Assembly: GCF_035573695.1 (NCBI RefSeq)
Contig: NZ_CP121694.1
Location: forward strand, 2,394,501-2,458,500
DNA: 64,000 nucleotides
Direction of reading: 5' to 3'
Source: Metallumcola ferriviriculae
Lineage (GTDB): Bacteria > Bacillota > JADQBR01
The notes under the pieces were generated by a model. It did not search any database. It saw only the letters and a program-made list of their open reading frames with translations, and was not told the origin of the DNA. Shown here one piece after another: positions 8,489-16,294 of this stretch. The position numbers and the translations under genes are program-made. Each line of letters starts with the position of its first letter. Position 1 is the stretch's first letter.

Positions 8489-8565
8489 CGGGGCGTAGCG
8501 CAGTTTGGTAGCGCACATGGTTTGGGACCATGGGGTCGAAGGTTCGAATCCTTTCGCCCCGACCA
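8489..8565 (+). tRNA. tRNA-Pro (TGG)
   Basis: Acceptor stem CGGGGCG / CGCCCCG, anticodon stem CATGG / CCATG with loop TTTGGGA (anticodon TGG), T arm with GGTTCGAATCC, and encoded CCA. Complete cloverleaf by eye. Confidence 0.97.
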
Positions 8566-8583
8566 TTTTGTCACTTTTTTAAT

Positions 8584-8610
8584 GCCGATTTTTAACAGTT
8601 ATAAATCGGC
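8584..8610 (+). other. Spacer hairpin between tRNA-Pro and tRNA-Gln
   Basis: GCCGATTT pairs with AAATCGGC. No clear T-run follows, so it may be an RNA processing signal or a weak terminator. No separate promoter is obvious for tRNA-Gln. Confidence 0.5.
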
Positions 8611-8643
8611 GCAATTTCTCAAAAGATAATAGTGTCCAATCAA

Positions 8644-8718
8644 TGGGGCGTAGCCAAGCGGTAAGGCAGCGGACTTTGACTCCGCCATGCGTAGGTTCAA
8701 ATCCTGCCGCCCCAGCCA
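8644..8718 (+). tRNA. tRNA-Gln (TTG)
   Basis: Acceptor stem TGGGGCG / CGCCCCA, anticodon stem GCGGA / TCCGC with loop CTTTGAC (anticodon TTG), T arm GGTTCAAATCC, encoded CCA. Confidence 0.97.
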
Positions 8719-8753
8719 AAGCTCCCGGCACTTTAAAGTGCCGGGAGCTTTTC
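8719..8753 (+). terminator. Terminator after tRNA-Gln
   Basis: AAGCTCCCGGCACTTT pairs perfectly with AAAGTGCCGGGAGCTT and is followed by T residues, immediately after the CCA end. Confidence 0.92.
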
Positions 8754-8820
8754 CTTGTATATAGTACTCGAATTTTGACAATAATAGCAAATGAATTAAA
8801 AATGGAGGTGCTGCTCTCTA

Positions 8821-8943
8821 ATGTCAGATGAAAACAAAAAAGACTGTCAAGTAAAGTCAGTAACGGAAGTCGAGGAACCCGATTATAGCCAATGTGAAGA
8901 CTGCGTTGAGGAGCAATGCCCGTTAATGGATGGGCTTTGCTAG
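8821..8943 (+). CDS. 40-residue Cys-rich protein, unknown function
   Basis: ATG 8821 follows GGAGGTGC. The 40 residues are acidic and contain five cysteines; the C-terminal part has the spacing C-x2-C-x4-C-x6-C (CEDC, EEQC, DGLC), which suggests metal binding or disulfides. I do not recognise a family. It sits 35 bp before a DUF1540 gene on the same strand and is probably co-transcribed with it. Too short for most gene finders. The good ribosome site and the Cys pattern are the support. Confidence 0.65.
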   Translation: MSDENKKDCQVKSVTEVEEPDYSQCEDCVEEQCPLMDGLC

Positions 8944-8978
8944 CTGGATAACAACCACGGAAGGAGGCTTATTAATTT

Positions 8979-9152
8979 ATGGGCAGAACTTCAATGACCG
9001 GTGACCCTATTTCTCGGGTCAAATGTGTCGTGAACGGTTGCGAATATTGGGGTAATGGCGATATGTGCAAAGCCAGCTCCATTGAAATTCAAACACCTAA
9101 GGCCAGCAACACCGAAGAAACTGATTGTGCCACCTTTGCACCAAAAGGATAA
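8979..9152 (+). CDS. DUF1540 small Cys protein (copy 1)
   Basis: 57 residues, ATG after AAGGAGG. It has the DUF1540 pattern: KCVVNGCEYW, a third Cys in MCKASSIEI, and a last Cys in DCATF. Four conserved cysteines suggest a zinc or other metal site. The family is common in sporulating Firmicutes and has no assigned function. Two more members occur at 37180 and 40102. It is followed by the strong hairpin at 9164. Confidence 0.88.
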   Translation: MGRTSMTGDPISRVKCVVNGCEYWGNGDMCKASSIEIQTPKASNTEETDCATFAPKG

Positions 9153-9163
9153 ATAATTCCACA

Positions 9164-9191
9164 AAAATACGGGCCACGTGGCCCGTATTTT
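9164..9191. terminator. Bidirectional terminator
   Basis: AAAATACGGGCCAC / GTGGCCCGTATTTT, a perfect 28-base palindrome flanked by A on the left and T on the right. It serves the DUF1540 gene (plus) and the ABC transporter operon (minus). Confidence 0.92.
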
Positions 9192-9196
9192 TTATT

Positions 9197-9985
9197 TTAC
9201 GTATTCATCGCCTTAATACTTTCTTCCCTGATCAATTCTACTGCCCGGCGCTTATATTCTAAGAACATATCATCGGTTTTAATATGGTAATCCCTGGGCC
9301 GGGGCAAATCAACATTGATTACTTCTTTCACCCTGCCGGGCCGGGAGGTCATCACCACTACCCTATCCGCCATAAAAATCGCCTCTTCTACGTCGTGGGT
9401 GACAAAAATAATGGTTTTCGGCGATTTTTCCCAGACATTCATTAATAGTTCCTGCATCAAACTGCGCGTCTGCGTGTCTAACGCACCGAAAGGCTCATCT
9501 AGTAATAAAAATTCCGGGTCGTTGGCCAAAGCCCGGGCGATAGCCACCCGTTGTTTCATGCCCCCGGACAACGCTTTGGGGAAACTGTTTTCGAAACCCA
9601 TTAAGCCTACCAAATCAATATATTTGGCAGCGGTTTCCTTTCGCTGTTCTGCAGGAACCCCTTTTTCCTTTAAGCCGAATTCTATGTTTTTCTCCACGGT
9701 AAGCCAGGGAAACAAGGTATAGGACTGGAAGACCATACCCCGGTCTGCCCCGGGTTCTTTAATTTCCCTGCCGCCCGCCATCACGGCACCGCTTGAGGGC
9801 TCCACCAAGCCGCCAATAATTCTCAGCAGCGTTGACTTGCCGCAGCCCGAAGGGCCTAGTATCGCCAGAAATTCTCGTTCACCCACAGAAAGATTGATTT
9901 CTTCTAAAGCACGTACCGCGTTATTATCCTGACCATATGTTTTTGTTACCCCTGATACCTGGAGACTGGTTTTTGTTAGTGCCAT
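9197..9985 (-). CDS. ABC transporter ATP-binding protein, nitrate/sulfonate/taurine type
   Basis: 262 residues. The start chosen is ATG 9983-9985 after GGTGA; an ATG 18 bp upstream lacks a ribosome site. Walker [11 protein letters not shown]-loop FQSYTLFPW, signature LSGGMKQRVAIARALA, Walker B LLLDEPFGALD and switch VTHDVEEA are complete. It closely resembles SsuB/TauB/NrtD subunits that drive import of sulfonates, nitrate or related small anions. It is the last gene of a binding protein-permease-ATPase operon. The substrate cannot be told from the ATPase. Confidence 0.92.
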   Translation of the reverse strand: MALTKTSLQVSGVTKTYGQDNNAVRALEEINLSVGEREFLAILGPSGCGKSTLLRIIGGLVEPSSGAVMAGGREIKEPGADRGMVFQSYTLFPWLTVEKNIEFGLKEKGVPAEQRKETAAKYIDLVGLMGFENSFPKALSGGMKQRVAIARALANDPEFLLLDEPFGALDTQTRSLMQELLMNVWEKSPKTIIFVTHDVEEAIFMADRVVVMTSRPGRVKEVINVDLPRPRDYHIKTDDMFLEYKRRAVELIREESIKAMNT

Positions 9986-10047
9986 CCGCTTCACCCATCC
10001 CATTACTTTTACAAAAGATTTTGCTACCTCAATATATCATCAATAAG

Positions 10048-10866
10048 TTACTCCGTCCAAGGAAAAAACACTCGATGCGCCCATTTAAAGCAGTAGTCAG
10101 ATATCAATCCCAAAATGCCGATGGTCAAAATACCTACTAAAATATTCGCTGTACGCAGCATCCGAGAGGATTGTAAAATCGTATGCCCGATACCCGCCGA
10201 TGCCCCAATCAACTCTGCCACAATTACATAGGTCCAGGCCCACCCCAATATCAATCTCAGCGAATCCATGATCGCCGGTAAGCTGGCCGGCAGCAGCACC
10301 CGCCACAGTACCGCCGAACGGGAAGTACCAAGAGTATAGGATACCTCCAACAGCTCTTGTTTGACGCTTTTTGTAGCCACTGCTACCATCAGTACCAATT
10401 GAAAGAAACTGCCAAACCATATTACCGCAATTTTTTCTGCCTCATTGACGCCAATCCAGAGGATAAAAAGGGGAATAAAGGCAGAAGCGGGCATATAGCG
10501 GATAAAGGCCATTAATGGTTCCACCATCGCCTCTACCGGTTTATATGTGCCCACAAGAATTCCCAGCGGTATGCCAATAATCGCCGCCGCAGCAAATCCT
10601 ACCATTACCCGCATAAAGGTCATCCAGACATCATGGAGAAAATTTAATTCAAATGTCAGCTTCATAGCAGACTCCATAATGGCAATGGGTGTCGGTAAAA
10701 ATAATGGATCGATAAAGCCGGTGTATGTGAGTGCCGACCAGGCCAAAAACAAAGTTACAAAAGTGGATACTGATAGAAATAGATAGTTACTCCGAGTAAT
10801 ATTACGACGGGGTTGGAATGCCGCTTGATATTTTCTAAATTTGGGGTCTAGCATCGGTCCTGCCAT
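10048..10866 (-). CDS. ABC transporter permease, SsuC/TauC/NrtB type
   Basis: 272 residues, ATG after AGGAGGG. About six membrane helices and the BPD_transp_1 EAA-type loop (LEVSYTLGTSRSAVLWRVLLPASLP). It belongs to the SsuC family of permeases for sulfonate, taurine, nitrate or thiamine-precursor uptake. It lies between the ATPase and binding-protein genes, with a stable hairpin (10893-10923) between it and the latter. Confidence 0.92.
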   Translation of the reverse strand: MAGPMLDPKFRKYQAAFQPRRNITRSNYLFLSVSTFVTLFLAWSALTYTGFIDPLFLPTPIAIMESAMKLTFELNFLHDVWMTFMRVMVGFAAAAIIGIPLGILVGTYKPVEAMVEPLMAFIRYMPASAFIPLFILWIGVNEAEKIAVIWFGSFFQLVLMVAVATKSVKQELLEVSYTLGTSRSAVLWRVLLPASLPAIMDSLRLILGWAWTYVIVAELIGASAGIGHTILQSSRMLRTANILVGILTIGILGLISDYCFKWAHRVFFPWTE

Positions 10867-10892
10867 AACCGTTTCCCTCCTAAAAACCTTTT

Positions 10893-10923
10893 GTAGGCGG
10901 AAGCACTAATCAGCCCCGCCTAC
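10893..10923 (-). other. Intercistronic hairpin between binding protein and permease
   Basis: GTAGGCGG pairs with CCGCCTAC. It has no T-run, so it more likely stabilises the upstream binding-protein mRNA than ends transcription. This is common where a binding protein is made in excess. Confidence 0.6.
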
Positions 10924-10942
10924 GTCTACTAGACTTTATATT

Positions 10943-11977
10943 CTATTTAACAAAGCTGCCGTCAATAATTTTAATCATTTCCGGCTTGTTATCGATCAGA
11001 CCTTCAGCTAACCAGAAGTCCGCTGCTTTTTCACTGACTTCCCACAACAAACCCGGGTCGTCCGGGGTTCCGAAATATTCTTGGTTCTCTGTCTGATCAT
11101 AGAATTTCACATCAGGCAGTGTGGCCTCAAATTCTTCGACTGTCTGGTCCATGGCCAGAGCCATAATTTGATTGGCTTCCCCGGGGTTTTCCGCGGCAAA
11201 GGCTAACGCATCAAACCATGCATCCACTATCCCTTGAACTGCTTCGGGGTTATCCTTGACAAAGTCTTCCCTTAAAGCCAAGGAATCCACGATTACACCA
11301 GGTGTTTCATCACTGGAAATCAAAACATGACCAAAATCCGTTTCCTCTGCTTTAGTTAACCAAGGCTGCCAGGTAATCGCTGCGTCTACTTTACCAGCGA
11401 CAAAAGCGTCTCCGGCATCACCGGCACTCATATCTAGCACATTTAAGTCGGAAAGCTTCATCCCTTCCCGGTCAAGCAGATACTGAGTCCAAAAGTAACT
11501 GGCGCCGCCGCCGGTATGAAGAGCCACCTTTTTCCCTTTTAAGTCCTGAATACTTTTGATATCTTCAGTGGCTACTATTCCGTCACCGCCAAAGGAAGTA
11601 TCAAGTCCTAATATTTGTACCACCGGAATGCCGGCAGCAGCAGTCATCACATGAGTATCAACAGTAGAAGCAAAACCCTGAATCCTATCAGCTGCTAATG
11701 CTGTTCTGCGGTCTGAAACACTTTCAATGACCTGCAGGTCCACATTAACGCCGTTCTCTTCAAAAAATCCTTTTTCAGCCGCAATATGTAACGGTGCATA
11801 GCCGATCCATGAAGAAACAGCTAAAGTTACCTCAGTGGGCTGCGGAGTGTTATTCTCATCAGCCGGCTGTTCCGCTTCCTGCTGATTTTCCCCACCCTCT
11901 GATGATTGTCCACCGCACCCAGCTACGGCAAAACTTACCACCAACATTACTACAAGCAACAACGATAATTTTTTCAT
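10943..11977 (-). CDS. ABC transporter substrate-binding lipoprotein, NMT1/SsuA type
   Basis: 344 residues; ATG after GAGGAGGTAGGGTGAA. Lipoprotein signal with lipobox AVAGC at about residue 20, then an acidic linker, then a periplasmic-binding fold with the NMT1/OpuAC-like start WIGYAPLHIAAEKGFF and the middle motif GGGASYFW. It delivers substrate to the permease/ATPase downstream. Relatives bind alkanesulfonates, taurine, nitrate or pyrimidine precursors, and I cannot choose among them. A clear promoter lies at 12037-12065. Confidence 0.92.
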   Translation of the reverse strand: MKKLSLLLVVMLVVSFAVAGCGGQSSEGGENQQEAEQPADENNTPQPTEVTLAVSSWIGYAPLHIAAEKGFFEENGVNVDLQVIESVSDRRTALAADRIQGFASTVDTHVMTAAAGIPVVQILGLDTSFGGDGIVATEDIKSIQDLKGKKVALHTGGGASYFWTQYLLDREGMKLSDLNVLDMSAGDAGDAFVAGKVDAAITWQPWLTKAEETDFGHVLISSDETPGVIVDSLALREDFVKDNPEAVQGIVDAWFDALAFAAENPGEANQIMALAMDQTVEEFEATLPDVKFYDQTENQEYFGTPDDPGLLWEVSEKAADFWLAEGLIDNKPEMIKIIDGSFVK

Positions 11978-12036
11978 TTCACCCTACCTCCTCTTTAACC
12001 ACTTAACCCTTTAATTAGTTAATGTGGTCAAGCACT

Positions 12037-12065
12037 AGTATAAATTAATTTATATTAGTGTGCAA
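12037..12065 (-). promoter_or_regulatory. Sigma-A promoter of the ABC transporter operon
   Basis: On the minus strand TTGCAC and TATACT are separated by exactly 17 bp, 60 bp upstream of the binding-protein start. Confidence 0.8.
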
Positions 12066-12175
12066 TGGATAGGATTTCCAGCTAAAGGATGCAAAAGGTG
12101 ACCCGGGAGATTTTCCAGGTACCCTTACCAGCCCAAATGGCCTATACTCTACCTTATGTAACTAATAAACTGAAA

Positions 12176-12215
12176 AAAAGAGTCCTATTGGTATTAAAAC
12201 CAACTAGACTCTTTT
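12176..12215 (-). terminator. Terminator after tRNA-Leu
   Basis: AAAAGAGTC / GACTCTTTT with an inner TTGGT / ACCAA stem, just downstream of tRNA-Leu on the minus strand; A-rich flank gives a T-run in the transcript. Confidence 0.85.
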
Positions 12216-12234
12216 AGCCTTGCTATTAAAAATC

Positions 12235-12322
12235 TGGTGCGGCAAAAAGGACTTGAACCTTCACGAGCATTGCGCCCACAAGAACCTGAATCTTGCGCGT
12301 CTGCCAATTCCGCCACTGCCGC
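12235..12322 (-). tRNA. tRNA-Leu (CAG)
   Basis: On the minus strand: acceptor GCGGCAG / TTGCCGC, anticodon stem CAAGA / TCTTG with loop TTCAGGT (anticodon CAG), a long variable arm as expected for leucine tRNA, T arm GGTTCAAGTCC and encoded CCA. Confidence 0.96.
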
Positions 12323-12464
12323 ACGTGTTTGGTTGACGAATTATATCTTAACAAAAAGCGGAGATAAAATCAAGTCCACTTGCCATGTTTATTGAAATAT
12401 TTCACGGTATTTTTTGCATTAACGGGAAGCAATTGGATTATGTCTTTATGCAGTACCTGTCTGC

Positions 12465-13109
12465 TTATTGATTCTTTTTATCCTTATCTGTATTGGTTTC
12501 GGGACTGGGCTTACCGCCATTTTCCGTTTCCGGATGGCCTTCCGGCATTTGCGGCGTTAATGCTTGATACAACTCATTGTAGTCTTTGGTCACAAAAAAG
12601 GACTGTGCTAACCAATCAAAGCCTTGGTCGTAGCGATAGTACGTTTCTTTATCTGCTGTAAATGCTAAATAATAGCGGATACCGGGATAGATATCAAAAA
12701 TAAATACCTTAGTACCCAAGCGAATACCTAAAGAATCGGTACTTTCAAAAATTAATTTATAGGAGCTTTCAGTAATAGCAGTTTGCTCTTCTGAAATAAC
12801 GTCTATATCCGTAAAGTTTTTGTTGTCTTCAAAAACCTTTATAACTTCGTCAGCCAGAGATTCCACGTTGTAAAAGCTCAACCCTCCAAATTCAGCCCGG
12901 GCATTAAAACCAATCCCAAGCTCAGAGTCCACGAAGCTTACTGCTTGTTCCGATTCATAAACCTTCTCCCATGTTGAGGGCAGCTGCACGGCAAACCCTG
13001 CGTCGGGATGGCGGTACATTTCCCGCTCCGGAAACTGGGCAGTCTCACTGCTGCATCCACTTACTAGAAAGATAACTACGATTATTGCTAATACCAGTTT
13101 TTTATGCAT
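12465..13109 (-). CDS. Predicted lipoprotein with PsbP-like domain
   Basis: 214 residues. Signal peptide with lipobox LVSGC at about residue 19. The mature part begins with YRHPDAGFAVQLPSTWEKV, the pattern of PsbP/DUF1795-like surface domains (a strand-rich fold), and ends in a Pro/Glu/Lys-rich tail from about residue 185. Function unknown. The gene stands alone, divergent from azlCD. I see no substrate-binding signature. Confidence 0.8.
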   Translation of the reverse strand: MHKKLVLAIIVVIFLVSGCSSETAQFPEREMYRHPDAGFAVQLPSTWEKVYESEQAVSFVDSELGIGFNARAEFGGLSFYNVESLADEVIKVFEDNKNFTDIDVISEEQTAITESSYKLIFESTDSLGIRLGTKVFIFDIYPGIRYYLAFTADKETYYRYDQGFDWLAQSFFVTKDYNELYQALTPQMPEGHPETENGGKPSPETNTDKDKKNQ

Positions 13110-13251
13110 CTAAAAACCCCTTTTTTACTGCAGCAATGTGTAATGTACTGCAGGGCCTCGTTTACCAGTGTAAGTGACAGTTTCGCCATAAAATCATAAA
13201 TTCCTGTGACCGGCTCCGGTCAATTTTAAAAACCGACCGCTGCCCTACTCG

Positions 13252-13280
13252 TTGACCGGTTTTTGCGGTTCTGCTATAAT
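13252..13280 (+). promoter_or_regulatory. Sigma-A promoter of azlCD
   Basis: TTGACC and TATAAT with a 17-bp spacer, about 30 bp before azlC. The -35 lies in the right arm of an imperfect hairpin (AAAACCG at 13229 with CGGTTTT at 13257), which could be an operator or the end of another transcript. Confidence 0.8.
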
Positions 13281-13309
13281 TTATGGGTAATTGAGAGGGG
13301 AAATCAACT

Positions 13310-13996
13310 ATGGCTCGCAATCGATTTTTAGCAGGGGTCAAAGCCGCATTACCGATAGTAATGGGCTATATGCCGTTGGGATTTGCCTATGGTGTTCTGG
13401 CCCGTGAAGCAGGTCTATCGCTTTTTCAAACCACTATGATGTCCGTACTGGTCTATGCCGGCTCCGGGCAGTTTATTGCGGTGGGTTTGATGGGAGCAGC
13501 AGTGTCCGCGGCAGCGGTAATATTTACCGTCTTTTTAGTAAACCTGCGCCATCTCTTGATGAGCGCTTCTCTTATCCCACACCTGAAGCACTACCCTGTG
13601 CCCCTGCTGGGCTTTGTGTCATATCAAATTACCGACGAAACATACGCAGTTGCCATATCCCACTTTCAAGAGGAAAAAGCCACAGAATCGTTTCATATGG
13701 GCCTCAATCTTACCGCCCACAGCGCCTGGGTCTTGGCCAGTTTCTTAGGAGGAGCTTTTGGTAATCTGATTAGAAATCCGGCCCAGTACGGCCTGAATTT
13801 CGCCCTGCCTGCCATGTTTATCGCCCTATTGATTATGCAGGTTAAGGATAAGGCCGCCATACTAGTGGGCTTGGCCGCAGCAATCATCTCTATCGCTATC
13901 AAGTACTATTCTGCCGGCAGTTGGAATATCATCCTGGCTACAATTGCCGCCGCCACATTGGGAGTGATTTTTGAATGGATTACATCTGGGCAATAA
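13310..13996 (+). CDS. azlC: AzlC family branched-chain amino acid exporter subunit
   Basis: 228 residues, ATG after GAGAGGGG. The AzlC N-terminal block is clear (LPIVMGYMPLGFAYGVLA and SVLVYAGSGQFIAVGL), with about five to six membrane helices. AzlC works with AzlD to export branched-chain amino acids and analogues in Bacillus and Corynebacterium (BrnFE). The gene overlaps azlD by 22 bp, so translation is probably coupled. Confidence 0.93.
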   Translation: MARNRFLAGVKAALPIVMGYMPLGFAYGVLAREAGLSLFQTTMMSVLVYAGSGQFIAVGLMGAAVSAAAVIFTVFLVNLRHLLMSASLIPHLKHYPVPLLGFVSYQITDETYAVAISHFQEEKATESFHMGLNLTAHSAWVLASFLGGAFGNLIRNPAQYGLNFALPAMFIALLIMQVKDKAAILVGLAAAIISIAIKYYSAGSWNIILATIAAATLGVIFEWITSGQ

Positions 13997-14292
13997 TTAT
14001 CGGTGCCGCTATAGTTACTTATATTCCTCGGGCATTACCGCTGGTTACCTTCAGCAAGAAAAACTTACCGCCTCTGGTGATACAGTGGCTGCGATTCATT
14101 CCCCCGGCTGTATTAGCTGCCCTGTTGGCTCCGGAATTATTTCTTAATCAGCGGCACTTTGATTTCTCGTTGCAAAATATTGGCTTATTAACGGCCATTC
14201 CTTGCTTTATTATCGCCGTTAAATCACGTAGTATGGTTGTTACCGTGGTATCAGGAATGATAATCTATATACTGCTTAATACTCTGCTTTAA
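13975..14292 (+). CDS. azlD: AzlD family branched-chain amino acid exporter small subunit
   Basis: 105 residues with about three membrane helices and the AzlD motif TYIPRALPLV near the N-terminus. Its start lies inside the end of azlC. It completes the two-part exporter. It converges with the small gene at 14298. Confidence 0.93.
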   Translation: MDYIWAIIIGAAIVTYIPRALPLVTFSKKNLPPLVIQWLRFIPPAVLAALLAPELFLNQRHFDFSLQNIGLLTAIPCFIIAVKSRSMVVTVVSGMIIYILLNTLL

Positions 14293-14297
14293 ACATC

Positions 14298-14561
14298 TCA
14301 CACGCTTCTAATCCTGCCTGGTGATTTTTTCCGCCAGGCATTCTCACCGTCCAGCTGACATCGTTCCACCCTTTCTTCTTCTAACATTCGGCTCAATACG
14401 CCGCCTACCAACATTAAAGGACTCATGTAAGTACTGCAGGTTGAAAAGTCATGCTGTTCCCGATAATCTTCCAATGCATCATTAAATTCCTCCGGGTACT
14501 CCATCTTTAACTCTTCTGAAATATGGTGTGTAGTTTTAAAATTGCCGTCTAAAACCTTCAT
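14298..14561 (-). CDS. Hypothetical protein, 87 residues
   Basis: Start chosen at ATG 14559-14561, with GGAG 9 bp upstream; a TTG at 14576 is possible. Acidic, soluble, no recognised domain. The first half is Glu/Asp-rich helix; the middle holds FSTCSTYMSPLMLVGGVL; the tail is basic. It converges with azlD (5 bp apart). Nothing in the context suggests a role. Confidence 0.6.
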   Translation of the reverse strand: MKVLDGNFKTTHHISEELKMEYPEEFNDALEDYREQHDFSTCSTYMSPLMLVGGVLSRMLEEERVERCQLDGENAWRKKSPGRIRSV

Positions 14562-14801
14562 TAACAATTTCTCCAAATCCGTTACCCCCCGGGATTAGTC
14601 TCATAAGTATAATTTTACCTGGGCTGGGACAGTTCCTGCAATAATAAGACAAAAAAATACCGGGAAACCTGTCTAAACGGGTTCCCGGCTTTCAAGGAGG
14701 TCTATGAAGAAGTGAGTGTGTATTCCTATTATTGCCGTGATTCTTAAAATTAAACATTATTTAATAAAATTTACATGGAATTTTCCTCAGAATTCTGACA
14801 G

Positions 14802-14839
14802 TAAGAAAACCGCTTCTTCTGAAACGGCGGTTTTCTTAA
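14802..14839 (-). terminator. Terminator of the heme operon
   Basis: AAGAAAACCG pairs with CGGTTTTCTT around a short loop, 15 bp after the hemL stop. A second GC-rich hairpin (ACCGGGAA / TTCCCGG, about 14659-14691) lies further on. Confidence 0.75.
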
Positions 14840-14853
14840 CTGCAAACATTTTT

Positions 14854-16146
14854 CTATGCGATTTCTGAGAAAGCCTTTTTAGCAGCAGCCACTGTCTTTT
14901 CAATATCTTCGTCAGTATGGGCAATTGACATGAAGCCCGCTTCATACTGCGACGGGGCCAAATAAATTCCTTCCTTGAGCATAATTTGGAAGAATTTCGT
15001 GAACTTATCCAAATCCGACGACGAAGCAGTATCAAAATCAACCACTTCTTTGCTCGTGAAAAATACTGACTGCATGGTACCCACCCGGTTAAATGCTGCG
15101 GTCAAACCGGTCTCCTTGGCTGCCTGCTGCAGTCCTTCAGAGAGCTTAGCCGCCTTGTTCTCAATTTCTGCAAAGACACCGGGAGCACTAAGTACCTTCA
15201 AAGTAGCAAGCCCTGCCGTCATGGCCAAGGGGTTACCCGACAAAGTGCCGGCCTGATAGACGGGCCCGGCAGGAGCTATTTGCTCCATAATCTTTTTCTT
15301 ACCGCCATACGCACCAACCGGTAAGCCGCCGCCGATGACCTTACCTAAGCAGGTAAGATCCGGGTCAATGTTATACACTCCCTGGGCGCCGTGTAGACCG
15401 GCCCGGAAACCGGACATTACTTCGTCAAAAATAAGCAGGCTGCCGTATTGACTGGTAACTTCCCGTAATCCTTCCAAGAACCCTGGCCTGGGCGGTATAC
15501 AGCCCATATTACCGGCCACCGGTTCTAAAATGACGGCGGCAATATTTTTCCCTTCCATTTCAAATATCTTTTTCACGGTGTCTAGGTCGTTATAGGGCGC
15601 AGTAATAGTATTTTGCGCAATACTCTGAGGTACACCGGGACTGGTAGGAACACCCAATGTCAACGCGCCGGAGCCCGCATCAATCAGTAGGTGATCGGCA
15701 TGACCGTGATAGTTCCCTTTAAATTTGACTATCTTATCCCTCTCAGTATAACCGCGGGCCAAACGCAAGGCACTCATGGTAGCCTCTGTTCCGGAGTTTA
15801 CCATCCGTACCATTTCCATGGAGGGTATCAAATCAATGGTCAGCTTAGCCAGTTCCGTTTCCAATGCCGTTGGTGCACCAAAGCTGGTACCTATCTCCAG
15901 GCACTCCTGCAGCGCTTCAACCACCTGAGGATGTCTATGCCCTAAAATTAAAGGCCCCCAAGATTGTACATAATCAATATATACATTACCATCCTCGTCA
16001 TAAAGTTTAGACCCATCACCCCGTACTATGAAAGGCGGATTCATACCCACTGATGAATAAGCACGTACAGGACTGTTTACCCCGCCGGGTATATACTGCT
16101 TCGCTTCCTCGAATAACTTCTCCGATTTCGATAAACCCTTAAACAC
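14854..16146 (-). CDS. hemL: Glutamate-1-semialdehyde 2,1-aminomutase
   Basis: 430 residues, GTG start after AAGGAGTG. This PLP enzyme converts glutamate-1-semialdehyde to 5-aminolevulinate, the second C5-pathway step. The PLP lysine is in the motif [17 protein letters not shown] (about residue 268); FDEVMSGFR and [10 protein letters not shown] are also typical. Last gene of the heme operon; separated from ahbD by a cluster of palindromic repeats (16172-16294), so it may be partly uncoupled from it. Confidence 0.97.
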   Translation of the reverse strand: MFKGLSKSEKLFEEAKQYIPGGVNSPVRAYSSVGMNPPFIVRGDGSKLYDEDGNVYIDYVQSWGPLILGHRHPQVVEALQECLEIGTSFGAPTALETELAKLTIDLIPSMEMVRMVNSGTEATMSALRLARGYTERDKIVKFKGNYHGHADHLLIDAGSGALTLGVPTSPGVPQSIAQNTITAPYNDLDTVKKIFEMEGKNIAAVILEPVAGNMGCIPPRPGFLEGLREVTSQYGSLLIFDEVMSGFRAGLHGAQGVYNIDPDLTCLGKVIGGGLPVGAYGGKKKIMEQIAPAGPVYQAGTLSGNPLAMTAGLATLKVLSAPGVFAEIENKAAKLSEGLQQAAKETGLTAAFNRVGTMQSVFFTSKEVVDFDTASSSDLDKFTKFFQIMLKEGIYLAPSQYEAGFMSIAHTDEDIEKTVAAAKKAFSEIA

Positions 16147-16171
16147 AATATCACTCCTTATGTAACACCGC

Positions 16172-16294
16172 CGGTGTCAGGCACCATGGGTGTCACTTAT
16201 TTGTCACTTATGGTGTCAGGCACCATAAGTGACTTTGTCGAATTTCCCCAATAACTTGACAAAAAGGTGCCTGGCACGATTTTGTCAAGTTATT
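16172..16294. repeat. Cluster of three GGTGYCAGGCACC palindromes
   Basis: Three related units: a fragment (16173-16187), a palindrome with arms GTCACTTATGGTG / CACCATAAGTGAC (16204-16233), and a full unit AATAACTTGAC...GTCAAGTTATT (16250-16294). The last contains the ahbD stop codon (TTA at 16290-16292). The middle unit has different arms but the same core as the other family members. Confidence 0.9.

Noticed and set aside
8473-8489. GTGA-N5-TCAC palindrome as a Crp site before tRNA-Pro
   Set aside because: Spacing is 5 rather than 6 and it lies between the -10 and the tRNA; likely chance.
11978-12175. Riboswitch upstream of the ABC transporter operon
   Set aside because: I looked for guanidine, TPP and SAM signatures and found none; only the promoter is supported.
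14695-14752. AAGGAGG followed by tiny frames after the heme operon
   Set aside because: The nearest ATG opens only two sense codons before a stop and the next GTG frame has 11 codons; no support for a gene.
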